Positions 45,702 through 56,797 of a DNA stretch of 64,000 nucleotides are shown piece after piece. Numbering within the stretch: the first letter of the stretch is position 1; every line of letters begins with the position of its first letter. Made by a program: the position numbers and the translations under genes. Under the pieces are notes generated by a model. The model searched no databases. It worked only from the letters and a program-made list of their open reading frames with translations, and was not told the DNA's origin. The stretch is from NCBI GenBank assembly GCA_947359465.1, contig OX375877.1, positions 59,102,885 through 59,166,884 on the forward strand. The letters run 5' to 3'. This DNA is from Metellina segmentata. Lineage: Eukaryota; Arthropoda; Arachnida; Araneae; Tetragnathidae.

Positions 45702-47025
45702 CAGGGTGTTTCAGTGAACCGTTTCAGAACTTCTAAGAGGGGTAGGGTACATCCTGACAACTCGAAATCATATAGCAATGTGGGGTCGGAAATGCTTTCC
45801 TGAAGCGGTGTTGTACACAGAAGCACCGTAAAGAAAAGAGACCGTAAGTGAGAAATCGTTTTAATAATACATGAAAAGAAGCAAAAGGTACATGGATTAA
45901 AGTAAGTGTTCGAAGTTTCTTCCACGGGCTACAATGCACGCCTCATATCTCCGACGCATGGACATCCGACGCATGGACATGGTCGGGTGATCGAGCAGGC
46001 CAACGCACGGGACCACCATGTCCGATCCACTGCTGACCAAATGTGACATCCAGGTAGTTAGGAACATCTCCGCTATAATGGGCAGGGGCTCCATCGTGTT
46101 GGAACCACATTGTCTGTTGCGTCGATGCAGAAATCTGTTAATCTCTCAAAAGTTGTGGCAATACTTGCTGCAGAAAGAGCAAGTAGTTAGGTCCGGTTAG
46201 ACGAGACGGTAACAGGTAAGGTCCGATGAGGTGATCTCCCATAGTACAGGCCCATACATTGACCGAAAATCGAATCTGTGCTGCACGACGTCGTATTGCA
46301 TGCGGGTTCTCGACCGCCCAGATATGGTCGTTATGCGTGTTGAAAATTCATTCCCTTGTGAAGGATGCCTCATCGGAAAACAACACTTCAGCAGGAAAAG
46401 GGGGATTTGTAGCACATTCTCCAAGGTACCACTGTGCGAAAGCAATACGAGGTGCATAATCCTCCGGTTGCTGTGTCTGGACACGCTGCACGTGAAACGG
46501 ATGCAAGTCTTCTTCTCGGAGAATCCTCCAGACGCTGCAACGGGAAACCCCGACTGCGTTTGCTACACTTCGTGTACTCGGTCTTGGATTACCCTGTACA
46601 TGCTGCAGCACATTCTGTTCGACGTCTGCAGTTCGTGCTGTTCTTACCCTGTCCCTGTCACCTCTTTCTAATGAACCTGTCTCAGCTAACCTCTGGTGCA
46701 GTCTTGCAAAGAAATTATGACTGGGGACACGCCTCGTCGGATATCGTTCCGCGTACAAACGCTGTGCGGCTGGCCCACTACAGTTTGCAGCCCCGTACGC
46801 CAAATGCATATCGGCTAACTCTGCGATCGTGTAATCATCCATCCTACTAACTTGGCGTTCTTGTGCGAAATGAAGATTCCCTACACGAAAGCTCGGGATT
46901 TTCGCACAACGCCATCTACCGCGTCAGGAAAGCATTTCTGACTGCCCATTGGTATATGATTTTGGTTCGTCAGTTTGTACCCTACCCCTCTTAGAAGTTC
47001 TGAAACGGTTCACTGAAACACCCTG
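45702..47025 (-). mobile_element. DD41D-related mariner, TIRs intact
   Basis: Both ends CAGGGTGTTTCAGTGAACCG, followed by tttcagaacttctaagaggg, with TA duplications inside short TA microsatellites. 1324 bp, shorter than the 1503-bp element at 5806 because of internal deletion. Confidence 0.9.
45897..46842 (-). pseudogene. Mariner-type transposase with frameshifts and C-terminal deletion
   Basis: 46842-46348 is open for 164 codons: DDYTIAELADMHLAYGAANC, the helix-turn-helix SVANAVGVSRCSVWRILREE and VLFSDEASFTRE (first Asp). Later frames give MWFQHDGAPAHYSGDVPNYL (second Asp), then RSPD. The region with the third Asp is deleted: the sequence passes into a short duplicated MRRMSMRR and the terminal RYEACIVARGRNFEHLL. 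It is related to the 6055 transposase along its length. Confidence 0.85.
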
Positions 47026-47224
47026 TATATATATATATATATATATACCGGGCGGTGCGGCGTGTATTTTGAAACTTTATAATGATAGCTTTATAAATTT
47101 CCCTATCCAATTTAAGTGTGCAGTGTCCCTTTGTATTCTTGGCTACTACTACACACATACTGTTAATAAAAATTAGACATCGATCTGTCAATCTGACACT
47201 AAAGAATACAGTAAAAGAACTAAC

Positions 47225-47369
47225 CTCTGTGTCGTTGCAAGAGATCGGAAAACCATGATCCAAGTGGCAGAAGGGAAGGGTAGGCTTTTGATGCCCATAG
47301 TTGAGGGACAGCGTCTGCTGCCAAGGCATCCCCAATTGCGTCCATCTCATCATTCCATGGTAGTTCTCC
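47225..47369 (-). CDS. Axonemal dynein heavy chain exon
   Basis: Encodes GELPWNDEMDAIGDALAADA, then VPQLWASKAYPSLLPLGSWF and SDLLQRHR plus one base. The P..W...AYPS...L..W..DLL.R pattern matches the segment just before the dynein C-terminal beta-barrel. Acceptor ttgtttag|GGA, donor AGAG|gttagt, phase 0 in and phase 1 out. It joins exactly to 37610. The intron that follows is about 9.6 kb and holds the nested Tc1, SINEs, Helitron and mariners. Confidence 0.93.
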
Positions 47370-47519
47370 CTAAACAATAAATACGAAGTTAATACGTCTA
47401 TGTTCATACAAAACAAAGCCAACTTCAACTCATTGCGAATCATTGCTGGAGAATAAAGATGAATTTTCAAAAAACCTAAAATTGTTTTCGAATTGACTAA
47501 TACATTGAACTTTACTGAC

Positions 47520-47711
47520 CTTTATCCCTCGATCGATATCTAGTAATGAAGTTTTGACTTCTTGTAGGAGGTTGTTCATTCTTTCACACTCTTGAAGAGC
47601 GACTGTGGTAAAGGGCATTACACTCGCCTCTTCCGACACCTTGCCGTACATTTCGGCCATCGGAAATTGCTGAGGTATCTTATCAATTATGTCTTCGGAT
47701 ATCTGACGAAT
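47520..47711 (-). CDS. Axonemal dynein heavy chain exon
   Basis: Sixty-four residues: IRQISEDIIDKIPQQFPMAE, then MYGKVSEEASVMPFTTVALQ, ECERMNNLLQEVKTSLLDID and RGIK. This is the helical link (IL..IP..F....; QECERMN.L...I..SL..L..G.KG) between AAA6 and the C-terminal domain in DNAH9/11/17-type chains. Acceptor gctttcag|ATT, donor AAG|gtcagt, phase 0 both ends. Confidence 0.94.
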
Positions 47712-47871
47712 CTGAAAGCACGTTTAGAAAAATATATAAGCAAATTGTTATACATATAAATAGAATCTGGAAACGTGTTCGAGAAGAAGCGGAAATCTGC
47801 GCATGCGCTGCAATGTAATAGCTTGTGTACGGTTATAGAATGCGCACTTTAACATATCGACAACCAGATTG

Positions 47872-48281
47872 TACCTACTATCATAAGCGGAAGCGTTTCT
47901 CTGTGTCTGTACGCAGTGTCCTGACGAATTTATGGCACTTACAATTATGAAATTTGACACACAGGTAGTACTAAATTGTAGCCATTTTTGTGTAGCGCCG
48001 GAATTTTTAATTTTAATCTAGAACATTTTAAAATTAATTTAGACGTTTTTTCACCTTTCGTTCTTTTTTCCGGAATGTGACGTCTTCCCTACCTCGAATG
48101 AAAAAGGAACGGATTTTGCGAATTTTGACCGATGACGTCACAATAGTGTTTCGTCCTAATGCCTATGGAACCACGTCAAGTTTTTCGATTCTAGCGTGTT
48201 TTCATTTTCGTTGTTGATAACAGCCACCTCTAGGCCATCACGGAGCTCGTACTGTGGAGTTCGTTTGCGAAGCAAAACTAA
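47872..48281 (+). mobile_element. Short non-autonomous Helitron
   Basis: The 5' end tacctactatcataag aligns with TCTCTACTATTATAA of the 10691 copy. Shared body: cctgacgaatttatggcact and gaaatttgacacaca. The 3' end is a stem-loop (gtttgc-gaa-gcaaac-like, 48263-48277) followed by CTAA (48278-48281) and T, the canonical Helitron 3' structure and A^T target. It is about 410 bp in a dynein intron. The 5' terminus is slightly degenerate. Confidence 0.75.
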
Positions 48282-48462
48282 TGGGAATAGGTAGTAATCA
48301 CCGGGAGTTGGTGAGCAGTTGTCACACCTGACCTCACGAAAAGAACTGTCACGGACAACGCCGTGCTGGCCGCGTAGTGGCTAGTCTCTAACAACGTGTT
48401 ACTTCTAAACTGCTTCCTTCCTGTTCAGAACACAACTTAGTATGCAACACGAATGCAGCATC

Positions 48463-49990
48463 TTTCTACTTTCTTTGTGTGAGGGAAATGACTCCGATGA
48501 GGAAGAAAATGGCCCTGGGGAATGTTTTTTATTTTTATTTTCAATGGCAAGGCAGTACAAAAGTAATGCATAAGTACAACTTTCTACTTTCTTTCAGTTA
48601 GGGAAATGACTCCGATGAGAAAGAAAATGGCCTTGGGGAAAGTTTTTTATTTTTATTTCCAATGGCAAGTCAGTACAAAAGTGATGCACGAGTACAACTT
48701 TCTACTTTCTTTCAGTTAGGGAAATGATTCCGATGAGAAAGAAAATGGCCTTGGGGGAAGTTTTTATTTCTATTTCCAATGGCAAGGCAGTACAAAAGTG
48801 ATGCATAAGTACAAGTTTCTACTTTCTTTCAGTTAGGGAAATGACTCCGATGAGAAAGCAAATGGTCTTGGGGAAAGTTTTTTATTTTTATTTCCAATGG
48901 CAAGTCAGTACAAAAGTGATGCACGAGTACAACTTTCTACTTTCTTTCAGTTAGGGAAATGATTCCGATGAGAAAGAAAATGGCCTTGGGGGAAGTTTTT
49001 ATTTCTATTTCCAATGGCAAGGCAGTACAAAAGTGATGCATAAGTACAAGTTTCTACTTTCTTTCAGTTAGGGAAATGACTCCGATGAGAAAGCAAATGG
49101 TCTTGGGGAAAGTTTTTTATTTTTATTTCCAATGGCAAGTCAGTACAAAAGTGATGCACGAGTACAACTTTCTACTTTCTTTCAGTTAGGGAAATGATTC
49201 CGATGAGAAAGAAAATGGCCTTGGGGGAAGTTTTTATTTCTATTTCCAATGGCAAGGCAGTACAAAAGTGATGCATAAGTACAAGTTTCTACTTTCTTTC
49301 AGTTAGGGAAATGACTCCGATGAGAAAGCAAATGGTCTTGGGGAAAGTTTTTTATTTTTATTTCCAATGGCAAGTCAGTACAAAAGTGATGCACGAGTAC
49401 AACTTTCTACTTTCTTTCAGTTAGGGAAATGATTCCGATGAGAAAGAAAATGGCCTTGGGGGAAGTTTTTATTTCTATTTCCAATGGCAAGGCAGTACAA
49501 AAGTGATGCATAAGTACAAGTTTCTACTTTCTTTCAGTTAGGGAAATGACTCCGATGAGAAAGCAAATGGTCTTGGGGAAAGTTTTTTATTTTTATTTCC
49601 AATGGCAAGTCAGTACAAAAGTGATGCACGAGTACAACTTTCTACTTTCTTTCAGTTAGGGAAATGACTCCCATGAGAAAGCAAATGGTCTTGGGGAAAG
49701 TTTTTTATTTTTATTTTCAATGGCAAGTCAGTACAAAAGTGATGCACGAGTACAACTTTCTACTTTCTTTCAGTTAGGGAAATGATTCCGATGAGAAAGA
49801 AAATGGCCTTGGGGGAAGTTTTTATTTCTATTTCCAATGGCAAGGCAGTACAAAAGTGATGCATAAGTACAAGTTTCTACTTTCTTTCAGTTAGGGAAAT
49901 GACTCCGATGAGAAAGAAAATGGCCTTGGGGAAAGTTTTTTATTTTTATTTCCAATGGCAAGGCAGTACAAAAGGGATGCATAAGTACAA
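48463..49990. repeat. 118-bp satellite with 235-bp dimeric higher-order organisation
   Basis: Thirteen units start with tttctactttcttt at 48463, 48581, 48699, 48816, 48934, 49051, 49169, 49286, 49404, 49521, 49639, 49757 and 49874. Spacing alternates 118/117 bp. Unit A (ttgggggaagtttttatttc, ...ggcataagtacaag-like) alternates with unit B (ttggggaaagttttttattt, ...gcacgagtacaac), giving 235-bp dimers. The alternation breaks near 49639-49757 where two B-like units adjoin. It lies in a dynein intron. Confidence 0.95.
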
Positions 49991-50108
49991 CAGGTACAAC
50001 AGGCAAAAATACAACAGGTGACTAAAAGTCTAACAGAAGTGACCGAAGTCATTGCCTTAATAATTATCTAGCTCGCCAATACAACGCCGTCTCAGAGTCG
50101 CCAAGGAG

Positions 50109-50600
50109 TCACATGCAGCGGTGGAGGTGTGCTCTATTCATTGGTTCTGCCATATTACAACGAGTGTAGTTTGGTTGGTCTACAATCCCAATACGATGGA
50201 GATGTTCTTCCAGGCAGTCGTGACCCGTTATTAGACGGAACTGTGCAACAGCTTCATGACTTGAGCTGTTGGGAATGGTGATTAGGTTGTCAACTTTCCA
50301 CCGCTTTGTCTGTAAGCGGTCAAGTAGCTGTAATTTATAATTTTTGGACACGATCTGCTTAATATACAGCTTTATGGAATGCTAAGATACTGTTGAACGT
50401 CTTGACTGGAGCAATTTCGAGCCCTCCTTTGCAAGGAGTAAGCCTGCTCGTTCCCATTTACTTCACAGTGACCAGGTATCCCCTGAAGCGCCACATGCTT
50501 CTTTTACAAAACGAACTACTTTCGCAAACAGTCCAGGCATTGAAGAATTGCCTTGGCGAAGTCAATTCATATAATAATGGTATAGTGCTGCTTTCGGGAG
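50109..50600 (-). pseudogene. LINE ORF2 C-terminal fragment (RNase H tail)
   Basis: The - strand begins with LQGIPGHCEVNGNEQAYSL (RNase H end). After a one-base shift it gives SKNYKLQLLDRLQTKRWKVD, HEAVAQFRLITGHDCLEEHL, HRIGIVDQPNYTRCNMAEPM and NRAHLHRCM (a CCHC-like knuckle, first Cys degenerate). This is the same protein region that makes up the 188-bp tandem array at 1-671. 5'-truncated and decayed. Confidence 0.75.
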
Positions 50601-50918
50601 TAGGCAGTTGACCTTGGGTCAGTTGATTTCTGAATAGGTGCTAAAGAGCTATAGTATGACTGCCATACGCGAGAGCATGAATAGCGATAGCCAAGGACAA
50701 TGGTGGTGAGATATTTTATGTGCGCGTGGCAAAAATTTACAGATATTCATGGCGTTACTGACTTACGGAGCAGCTTGTAATGAGGGATAACAATATAAAG
50801 TTTATTAACGGAGAATTTTATTGAGATAAGTTGGAAAAACTTAATAATTATTTCGAAAAGATGAACTCATAGCATGGTATACACATTATAGTAAAAAATA
50901 ACGAAATATTGGAGGGTA

Positions 50919-51745
50919 TGTAGTATCCGGGGCAACGGCGATTTTTCGCCAAACATGGTAACCTGGTTTACAGCCAGATTTAAGGCAACCTCCATGCCAA
51001 GGTAGAAAAGTTCGTTTGGCATGGCAACGAAATTTGGATTTATCGCGTTCTCTGCTTGATTAACGCTTGAGAATGATTTTCATTGGTTACCGCTTAAACG
51101 GCATTTTTTAGATTTTAACGAATTTCCCCATTTTACTGCGTTTTTTTTGTGCTCTGTGCTTGTATTTGTGTGCACGTTAATCCGTTCAATTTTCACAGTC
51201 GTTTTAAGGAAGTTGCACAGTTTTAAGGATTTTTATTTGGGTTTTATTTGTTTTTTTAATCACAAATAAAATTAAGTAAGTATCGTTCGTGATTATATAA
51301 TTTATCAGCTGCTCACTTACCCTTGATTAGGTATGGAAATGAATAGTTAAACTGAACGTTTAAATTCGTATTTTTTTTTTTGAGGATTTGTATGATAAAT
51401 CTGTAGCAAATCATCCGGATAGCTTGAAAGTGATTGAATGCCAGAAAGTTGGTTTGATTGCGAAAATAATAGTTTAATGTCTTTACTTATTATTATTATT
51501 TTTTTACTTTTTTTTCTTTTTATGCTAAGGTTTGCCGTGTGCATTTTGCTTACACAGAATCAGAAATTTTGCTTCAAATTATTCTTTACTTTGATTACAG
51601 TTTACTATACGGTCCCCCTTGATTTTTCGTAAGTGTAAATCCTCATTTTCACGTCCATATATAACTAATCGAATCGACAAGATGGCCAAAATCTTCATTT
51701 GGTGAGAAAAATTGCTTGGCGACAAATCATGCCGCGGATACTACA
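50919..51745. mobile_element. MITE with TGTAGTATCCG ends and TA duplication
   Basis: Left end TGTAGTATCCGGGGCAAC, right end reverse-complemented TGTAGTATCCGCGGCATG, with further similarity inward (gatttttcgccaa versus gatttgtcgccaa). TA is on both sides. 827 bp, AT-rich, no transposase. Probably Tc1/mariner-mobilised, but the class is inferred from TA only. Confidence 0.65.
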
Positions 51746-52961
51746 TATTTACCGACATTTACGCGTGTACATGGAATGCCAAATGCTTTATATCTGGTCC
51801 ATTTTTCGTCACTTTTAGTAATACAAGCCGTACTTCTGTTTCTTAAACTGTCTTTTATAAAATTCATTTCGGAAGATAAAGCACAGGGCGATGACTCAGT
51901 GGTTAGATTTATTTAGTATCAGCTGTCGACCTTTGTTCCTAGAGTCGGCTATATATTTGTTGGTTCTTTCTCGCAAAACAACTTAAACGTGCACATTGAA
52001 GCAATAAAAATAAAAATTTGAATATAAAAAAAAGCTTATAAATTATATTACCTGTAAACCGCCGTGCGAACTCTGGTACGCGTGCTAGAAGTTCGCCATT
52101 CCTGGCCAAGGATATCACCCCCTTTACCGAAAAAGGAAGCTCGTCACCAATGTTTTCGGTTTTGGCACCGAGGAGTAAACTTGGAACCAGAATCCACGCT
52201 AAGGACGCCACTTATGTAAGGGATCTGTTTACGTTACCACCAGTCCCCTAATTCAATTAATAGACTCGTTCAAACCCACGTAACACAACTGTCTTCCTCC
52301 GTGAATCACTCGATGAGTTTGCCAGGGGAATAGGTTGCCTGTTATTGGCAACTAGGATAAATAGCCCTTAATACGACGGGTTCATAACAAAATGGGTTTA
52401 CTTTGGTCAAACTTCGTTTAGATATTTTTCAAAACCTGGCGGTGCGTGATCACTAGCTCTGTATAAACCATTTCCCCCTACTATCTGTCAACTTCTGTTG
52501 ATCATTGGCTATATATAAACCTTTTCGCACCACTATCTGTCAACTTGCCTTGCATTTCGTATGGTGTTTTTTGAGCTATACTGGTAAAACAATATTACTG
52601 GTAAACTTAATTTTTGATCAACACTGGTAAAAGAATGAGATACGTACGGCAATAGTTTCACTCAATGTTATTTCCATGGCGATTTCGAATATAATGGTTT
52701 TTGATAGTTCGTATATTCTTTCCCTCGTGACATCACATAACCAATCAAAAGAAATAGAAACTCCGTCTACTCGTGCTGTCACAGCCAATCAAAACTTTAA
52801 TAACCACGGAACCACAGCAGAATGTAGTCTTTTATAATATAAATTAATTATTATACATATTATATATCAGATACTTCACCAATTTAATATTTGCAAACTT
52901 CGCCACTCACAAAACTTAGCAAAAAAATAACCATAGAGAACAACGAAGCCGTGATTTGTAC
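51746..52961. other. Dynein intron with a small direct duplication
   Basis: 52448-52500 and 52500-52555 are diverged copies (gatca.t.gct..tataaacc.ttt...actatctgtcaactt). An ORF at 52211-51939 (-) has no recognised homology and does not fit the dynein reading. Confidence 0.5.
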
Positions 52962-53234
52962 CTTTTCTTCATTTGGTGCAGCCGCTGCTGAGACTTCGAC
53001 TGGATTGAACAAGGGAGACTCGTTTGAATCGACGGTAGAAGGTTCCAAAAGATGCAGTGCCCTCAACAGCGAGTTGGAGGCATCGGTCAGACAGCCTATT
53101 TCTGCGTTGGAATGTAGTCCGTACATGGCTGGACTCTCGCCGGGCAAGTTCTCACCCACGTAATGATGGTAATCGTCGTAGTCCAAAATGGGAGGCATTC
53201 CGAAGCCAGGACATAGAGGATAGTCCGCTTCCAA
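52962..53234 (-). CDS. Axonemal dynein heavy chain exon
   Basis: Ninety-one residues from LEADYPLCPGFGMPPILDYD, then DYHHYVGENLPGESPAMYGL, HSNAEIGCLTDASNSLLRAL, to a Ser/Ala-rich SAAAAPNEEK. The Y..Y....LP.ESP..YGLH.NAEIG.LT block is diagnostic of axonemal heavy chains. The loop between RALHLLEP and NEEK is longer than typical. Acceptor tattttcag|TTG, donor AAG|gtacaa, phase 0 both ends. Confidence 0.96.
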
Positions 53235-53810
53235 CTGAAAATAAATGGGTAAAAGAAGCTGGAAAATATGCGTATTTGGTATTAGAAATTATGTCATTGT
53301 TTATCTTGTGTCTTTGCTTCATTGCTGCATTCGTGGTATGGTTATTTTTATTTCCAATGACAGGCAGAAAACGAAATACAAAGCTTTAAAACAAAAGTAC
53401 GCTAAGACAATCTAATACGACAGAGAACACAGTACAAATTTGTAGAAGCAGGATGTCCTTTTTTGGTACTTAGAACAAAAAAGGCAGCATGTTGCTATGC
53501 AGAATTTTTAGGTGGAAGAGATGTAAACAATCCTGACCAGTTATGTAAACAATCGTAACCAGTCGAGTCATTGCAACGATTTCTCCCTTTGGGGTAGTTT
53601 GGATACATTTACGGTGCGCAAGCCAAGGTTTACTTGAGTTTCTAGTTATTAATTACTGATATAAAGGTTCTTTCATATTTTTTTGGTATGTATTTTTGGA
53701 ATAATACGATATGAGCCTGCTTGGAGTCTGAACAACTACAGTACTCTTCTTAACACCCAGTAATTTGCTTGTTCGTTACCATCGACTCCAGTGTGTTGGA
53801 ATGTACTGTT
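53235..53810. other. Dynein intron, nothing recognised
   Basis: A 110-codon ORF on the + strand (53057-53389) overlaps the dynein exon antisense and then covers intron; I do not call it. Confidence 0.5.
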
Positions 53811-53814
53811 TTAA

Positions 53815-55186
53815 GGGGGTCCGGGACACAAAAATCGTCAAATTTTCGATTTTTTTAAAATTATTTTTTTAAGAAATTCCCTGTGTTTTTCTGCTTAAAA
53901 TGAACTCTATAAATCTTGTTTCTATCGTAATTAGAACTAGAGATATAATAGTTTTTGTGTTGCGTTGATTTGAAAATCTAACACTCTTGACAGTTGTTGT
54001 CATGGGAACAACATCTGTCTTTAAAACTTTAAATGCGTTTTTCTCCATGCTACATTTTTTCAAGATTTCCTGTATTCAAATTGCGATAAGTCAAAAACCG
54101 ATAAAGTTTAAGGGTTGAAATTTGGAATATATCTTTTTCAAACATTATACTTTAACTAGGGGGCCTGCCCCCTGCTCGCTAACGCTCGCCAACCCCCGGA
54201 GGATTGCTTCGCAATCCTCATTGGTTCGCTGCGCGAACATATGCTCGCTTCGCTCGCCTCAATGAAGACATGTGTCCTAGCAGAAGGGATTGTTTACAAA
54301 ATATGTTACCAAAAAAATGTTTTTCAAATCTAAATTTGCTGTATTACAGAAAAATATATACAGTATCTCTAAAATCGGAATTCAAATGAAAACTTTGTGC
54401 AAATTTTGACTCGAAATGTGAGCGTTGCTTTGGAAATTGAATACCTAGCATATTGTTTGTGTGTACATTTTCCCAGCACTCAAACGACCCACACTTTTTC
54501 ATTGAGTTTGTTGCCGAAAGTTGTAGTGCAAGCGTCTTGTTGAACTATAATTGTTGGTCCTGGAAAGGACCGTTTTTTAAATGGCCCTGAAAAGATCCTC
54601 CGCTTTCTTTGATTTCTATTATAAACTAACTGCAACAGCTCCTTAAAATTTCCTTTTTTTTTTCAATAAAATTTCATCCGATAACGCTATAAATTCAATC
54701 GATGCGCGAGACTTCGCGATAAACAAACAATAGTACAGTGTTGCCAAAACGCGATTACAAATAACGTCTTTTTTGCGCGCCACGTAAGAGAATTATATAT
54801 ATAGATTTCGATTCAGCAAATTTGAAACAAGCATTTACTTTTGAAAATATGACTTAAAAAAAATACCTTAAAATTTTCAAAATTTTTTATTCAAATATTT
54901 TTTAATTTTTTTGTTAAATTAATATTTTTTAAATTGCTGAATCGAAATTAAAGTTTATAAATTTCTGAATAATTTACTGCAGGAATTTTGAAAATTGATC
55001 AAGAATATTTTGAGTTTTAGCAATTTAAAATGACCCCTCTTTTTTACAAAAAAAATTTAATTTAAAAAACTTTTGGAAAATTTTGTGTTGTGATTTCTTT
55101 TATTAGTTAGATGGGTAATCAGTACAAAAAAATTAAAATTCTAAATTAATTAATAAAAAAAAATTTTCAATGTGTCCCGGACCCCC
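53815..55186. mobile_element. TTAA-target element with GGGGGTCCGGGACAC ends
   Basis: Left GGGGGTCCGGGACACA and right (reverse-complemented) GGGGGTCCGGGACACA are perfect inverted repeats. TTAA occurs on both sides (53811-53814 and 55187-55190). TTAA duplication is used by piggyBac and Kolobok. No transposase is seen in the AT-rich interior, which carries a nested Helitron (54156-54805). 1372 bp including the insertion. Confidence 0.8.
54156..54805 (-). mobile_element. Helitron, complete non-autonomous copy
   Basis: On the - strand the 5' end is TCTATATATATAATTCTCTT preceded by A (54806). The 3' end is a GC stem-loop (GGGGGC AG GCCCCC) ending in CTAG (54156) followed by T (54155), so all Helitron end rules are met. 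The 3' 100 bp contain several more short hairpins (ggattgcttcgcaatcc, ggttcgctgcgcgaac, gctcgcttcgctcgc). 650 bp, no Rep/helicase. Inserted in the TTAA element. Confidence 0.85.
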
Positions 55187-55317
55187 TTAAACTTATTTTC
55201 ATTAAGCTCAATTTAGGGAAAGTGAATTTTGGCACTTTTAATTATGTTAAGATATTATATTTTTTAGGACAGTTAGTTTTTTGTCCTAAAAAGTCTTCAA
55301 GATATTCTTTCTGTTGG

Positions 55318-55610
55318 AAGCGGGGCCACAGCGTCTGGAGTGGAAGAGTAACTAACCACTAATCCGAGGGTTGCGAGTTCGATTCAAACCAAAGACCGTC
55401 TTGTACAAAGGGGGATGGTGCATGTTCGATTTATTGTGGCCTCAAATGTCCTCAAGTTGGTGTGTTGTGAAATTTTGGAGAGTAGAGTGGCAGCTGAGGT
55501 GTGACCTCGTCATCTGACCGTGGTTCGAAGTTAAGTGGTGTTGTCCACGGATTTTTCTCTACGGGGGTTGATCCCAGACCATCGTCAAAAACTGGTTGTG
55601 TTGCTCCATG
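55318..55610 (+). mobile_element. SINE-1-related copy with divergent head
   Basis: Head: gagggttgcgagttcgattc (B-box-like), different from the 31286 copy. Body: ttattgtggcctcaaatgtc, gtgtgacctcgtcatctgac and cgtggttcgaagttaag. Tail: gatcccagaccatcgtcaaa and gttgtgttgctcc. It suggests a SINE-1 body captured by another tRNA-like head. Confidence 0.65.
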
Positions 55611-56155
55611 TGTTGCACTTTTTCCTATTGAAAACTAACCATAACAATGTTGGAATTCCCCCTTCGCATCTCATCTCGCGTGGCCAACTCATTGTTGAGT
55701 TTTGCTGTTACTATTCGAGTTTCGAAAGTGTTTCCTGGAAGTTTGTAATTTTACGAGATAGTGGTCTCTCGTGTGTACATATAAAAATGTCCTTTGAAAT
55801 ATTTCAAAATAAAGAGTACTTTCCACCTTTCAGCTACCTATGAATGATCATTTTGATAATTAAGATCCTGTGCCCCCCCCCCTACAATACCCCTTAACCT
55901 TACAAGACGCTTCGACGAGAAATTGTGTTTATCAAGGTATGACCAATTTGCTAACGGTAAGATATCTCGTTATCTTGTCAATTTTTTAACAACGAGAATA
56001 GATTTGAAAAGTCTTCTTCTAATAAAGAGATCTCATTCATTAAGATCTGGTCAGATTTGATAATGATGAGATCCCATATCAAGATAACCACCATGAGGAT
56101 TAAAGAAAACCCCAAAGAAAAGTCTGTAGTATGAAGGCCACTTGAATCCAATGTT
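55611..56155. other. Dynein intron with diverged repeat
   Basis: 55930-56100 (gatatctcgtta...aagatctggtcagatttgataatgatgagat) resembles 56830-56945 (gactagatcaagatc...catcaagatctgactaattttgctgatgacgag), so these may be two copies of an old repeat. Confidence 0.4.
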
Positions 56156-56168
56156 GCAGGAGATGATT

Positions 56169-56434
56169 TTTTTTTCTCTAATGGCGGGCACATTTGACCT
56201 AAGTCATTGGGCACTACAAGGCCGGAAGCGATGGCCACTTGTGAAGGAGCACCCAGTGGGAGGACCATCATTGCCCCTAACAATTTATACTTCGTAATTT
56301 TGAACCATGTTCAGATGACGAAACAACACCTGAGCTGGTATACGCTTACAAACATCCATGCCCGAACCCGGATTAGAACCGGGGACCTTCCGATCTAGAG
56401 GCTAACACCTTAACCACTATACCAGTTGGTCGGC
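56169..56434 (-). mobile_element. SINE with perfect 13-bp TSD (head of SINE-1, type-2 tail)
   Basis: On the - strand: ccgaccaactggtatagtgg, ttaaggtgttagcctctag, a B box with one change (ggttctaatcc), catctgaacatggttcaaaa, then ggggcaatgatggtcctccc, aatgtgcccgccattagag and an A/T-rich end. Direct repeats gcaggagatgatt flank it (56156-56168 and 56435-56447). Confidence 0.88.
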
Positions 56435-56556
56435 GCAGGAGATGATTCAATTCCCGAAAATTTCCCCTAACTGCTGGATTGGGGCTCGAACTGCTCGGGA
56501 TATGGACCCATTTTGTCGCCACCATTGCTCAATTGTGTCCTCAAAAAGATGGCATA

Positions 56557-56797
56557 AAGTTACAGTGGTGTAAGTCACTTTATCAACAAAAAAAAAAGAC
56601 TTAGACACAGAAGCCAGATACAATATAACCAAATTTAACTGAATATAATTCGCGTTAGATACAGAAACCAGATCTAGATAAGTCAATCCATTAACTGAAA
56701 ACGTGAAGTTAGTTAAATCTTTATTCAACGGCCAACTGATGGCAGTGGAAGTTCTGTCTTTTTTACCTCGAAAAATTGACTTACACCATTGTAACTT
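56557..56797. mobile_element. Short MITE with AAGTTACA ends and TA duplication
   Basis: Left AAGTTACAGTGGTGTAAGTCA, right (reverse-complemented) AAGTTACAATGGTGTAAGTCA. TA at both sides. 241 bp, no coding capacity. Confidence 0.75.

Noticed and set aside
48463..49990. CRISPR-like regular repeats
   Set aside because: Units are contiguous 117/118-bp satellite monomers without unique spacers, in a eukaryotic intron.
51939..52211. 90-codon - strand ORF with a GT donor at its end, tested as a dynein exon
   Set aside because: No dynein-like residues; the exons at 52962 and 47711 already join in phase without it.
53057..53389. 110-codon + strand ORF with a hydrophobic C-terminal segment
   Set aside because: It is largely antisense to a confident dynein exon and then runs into intron sequence.
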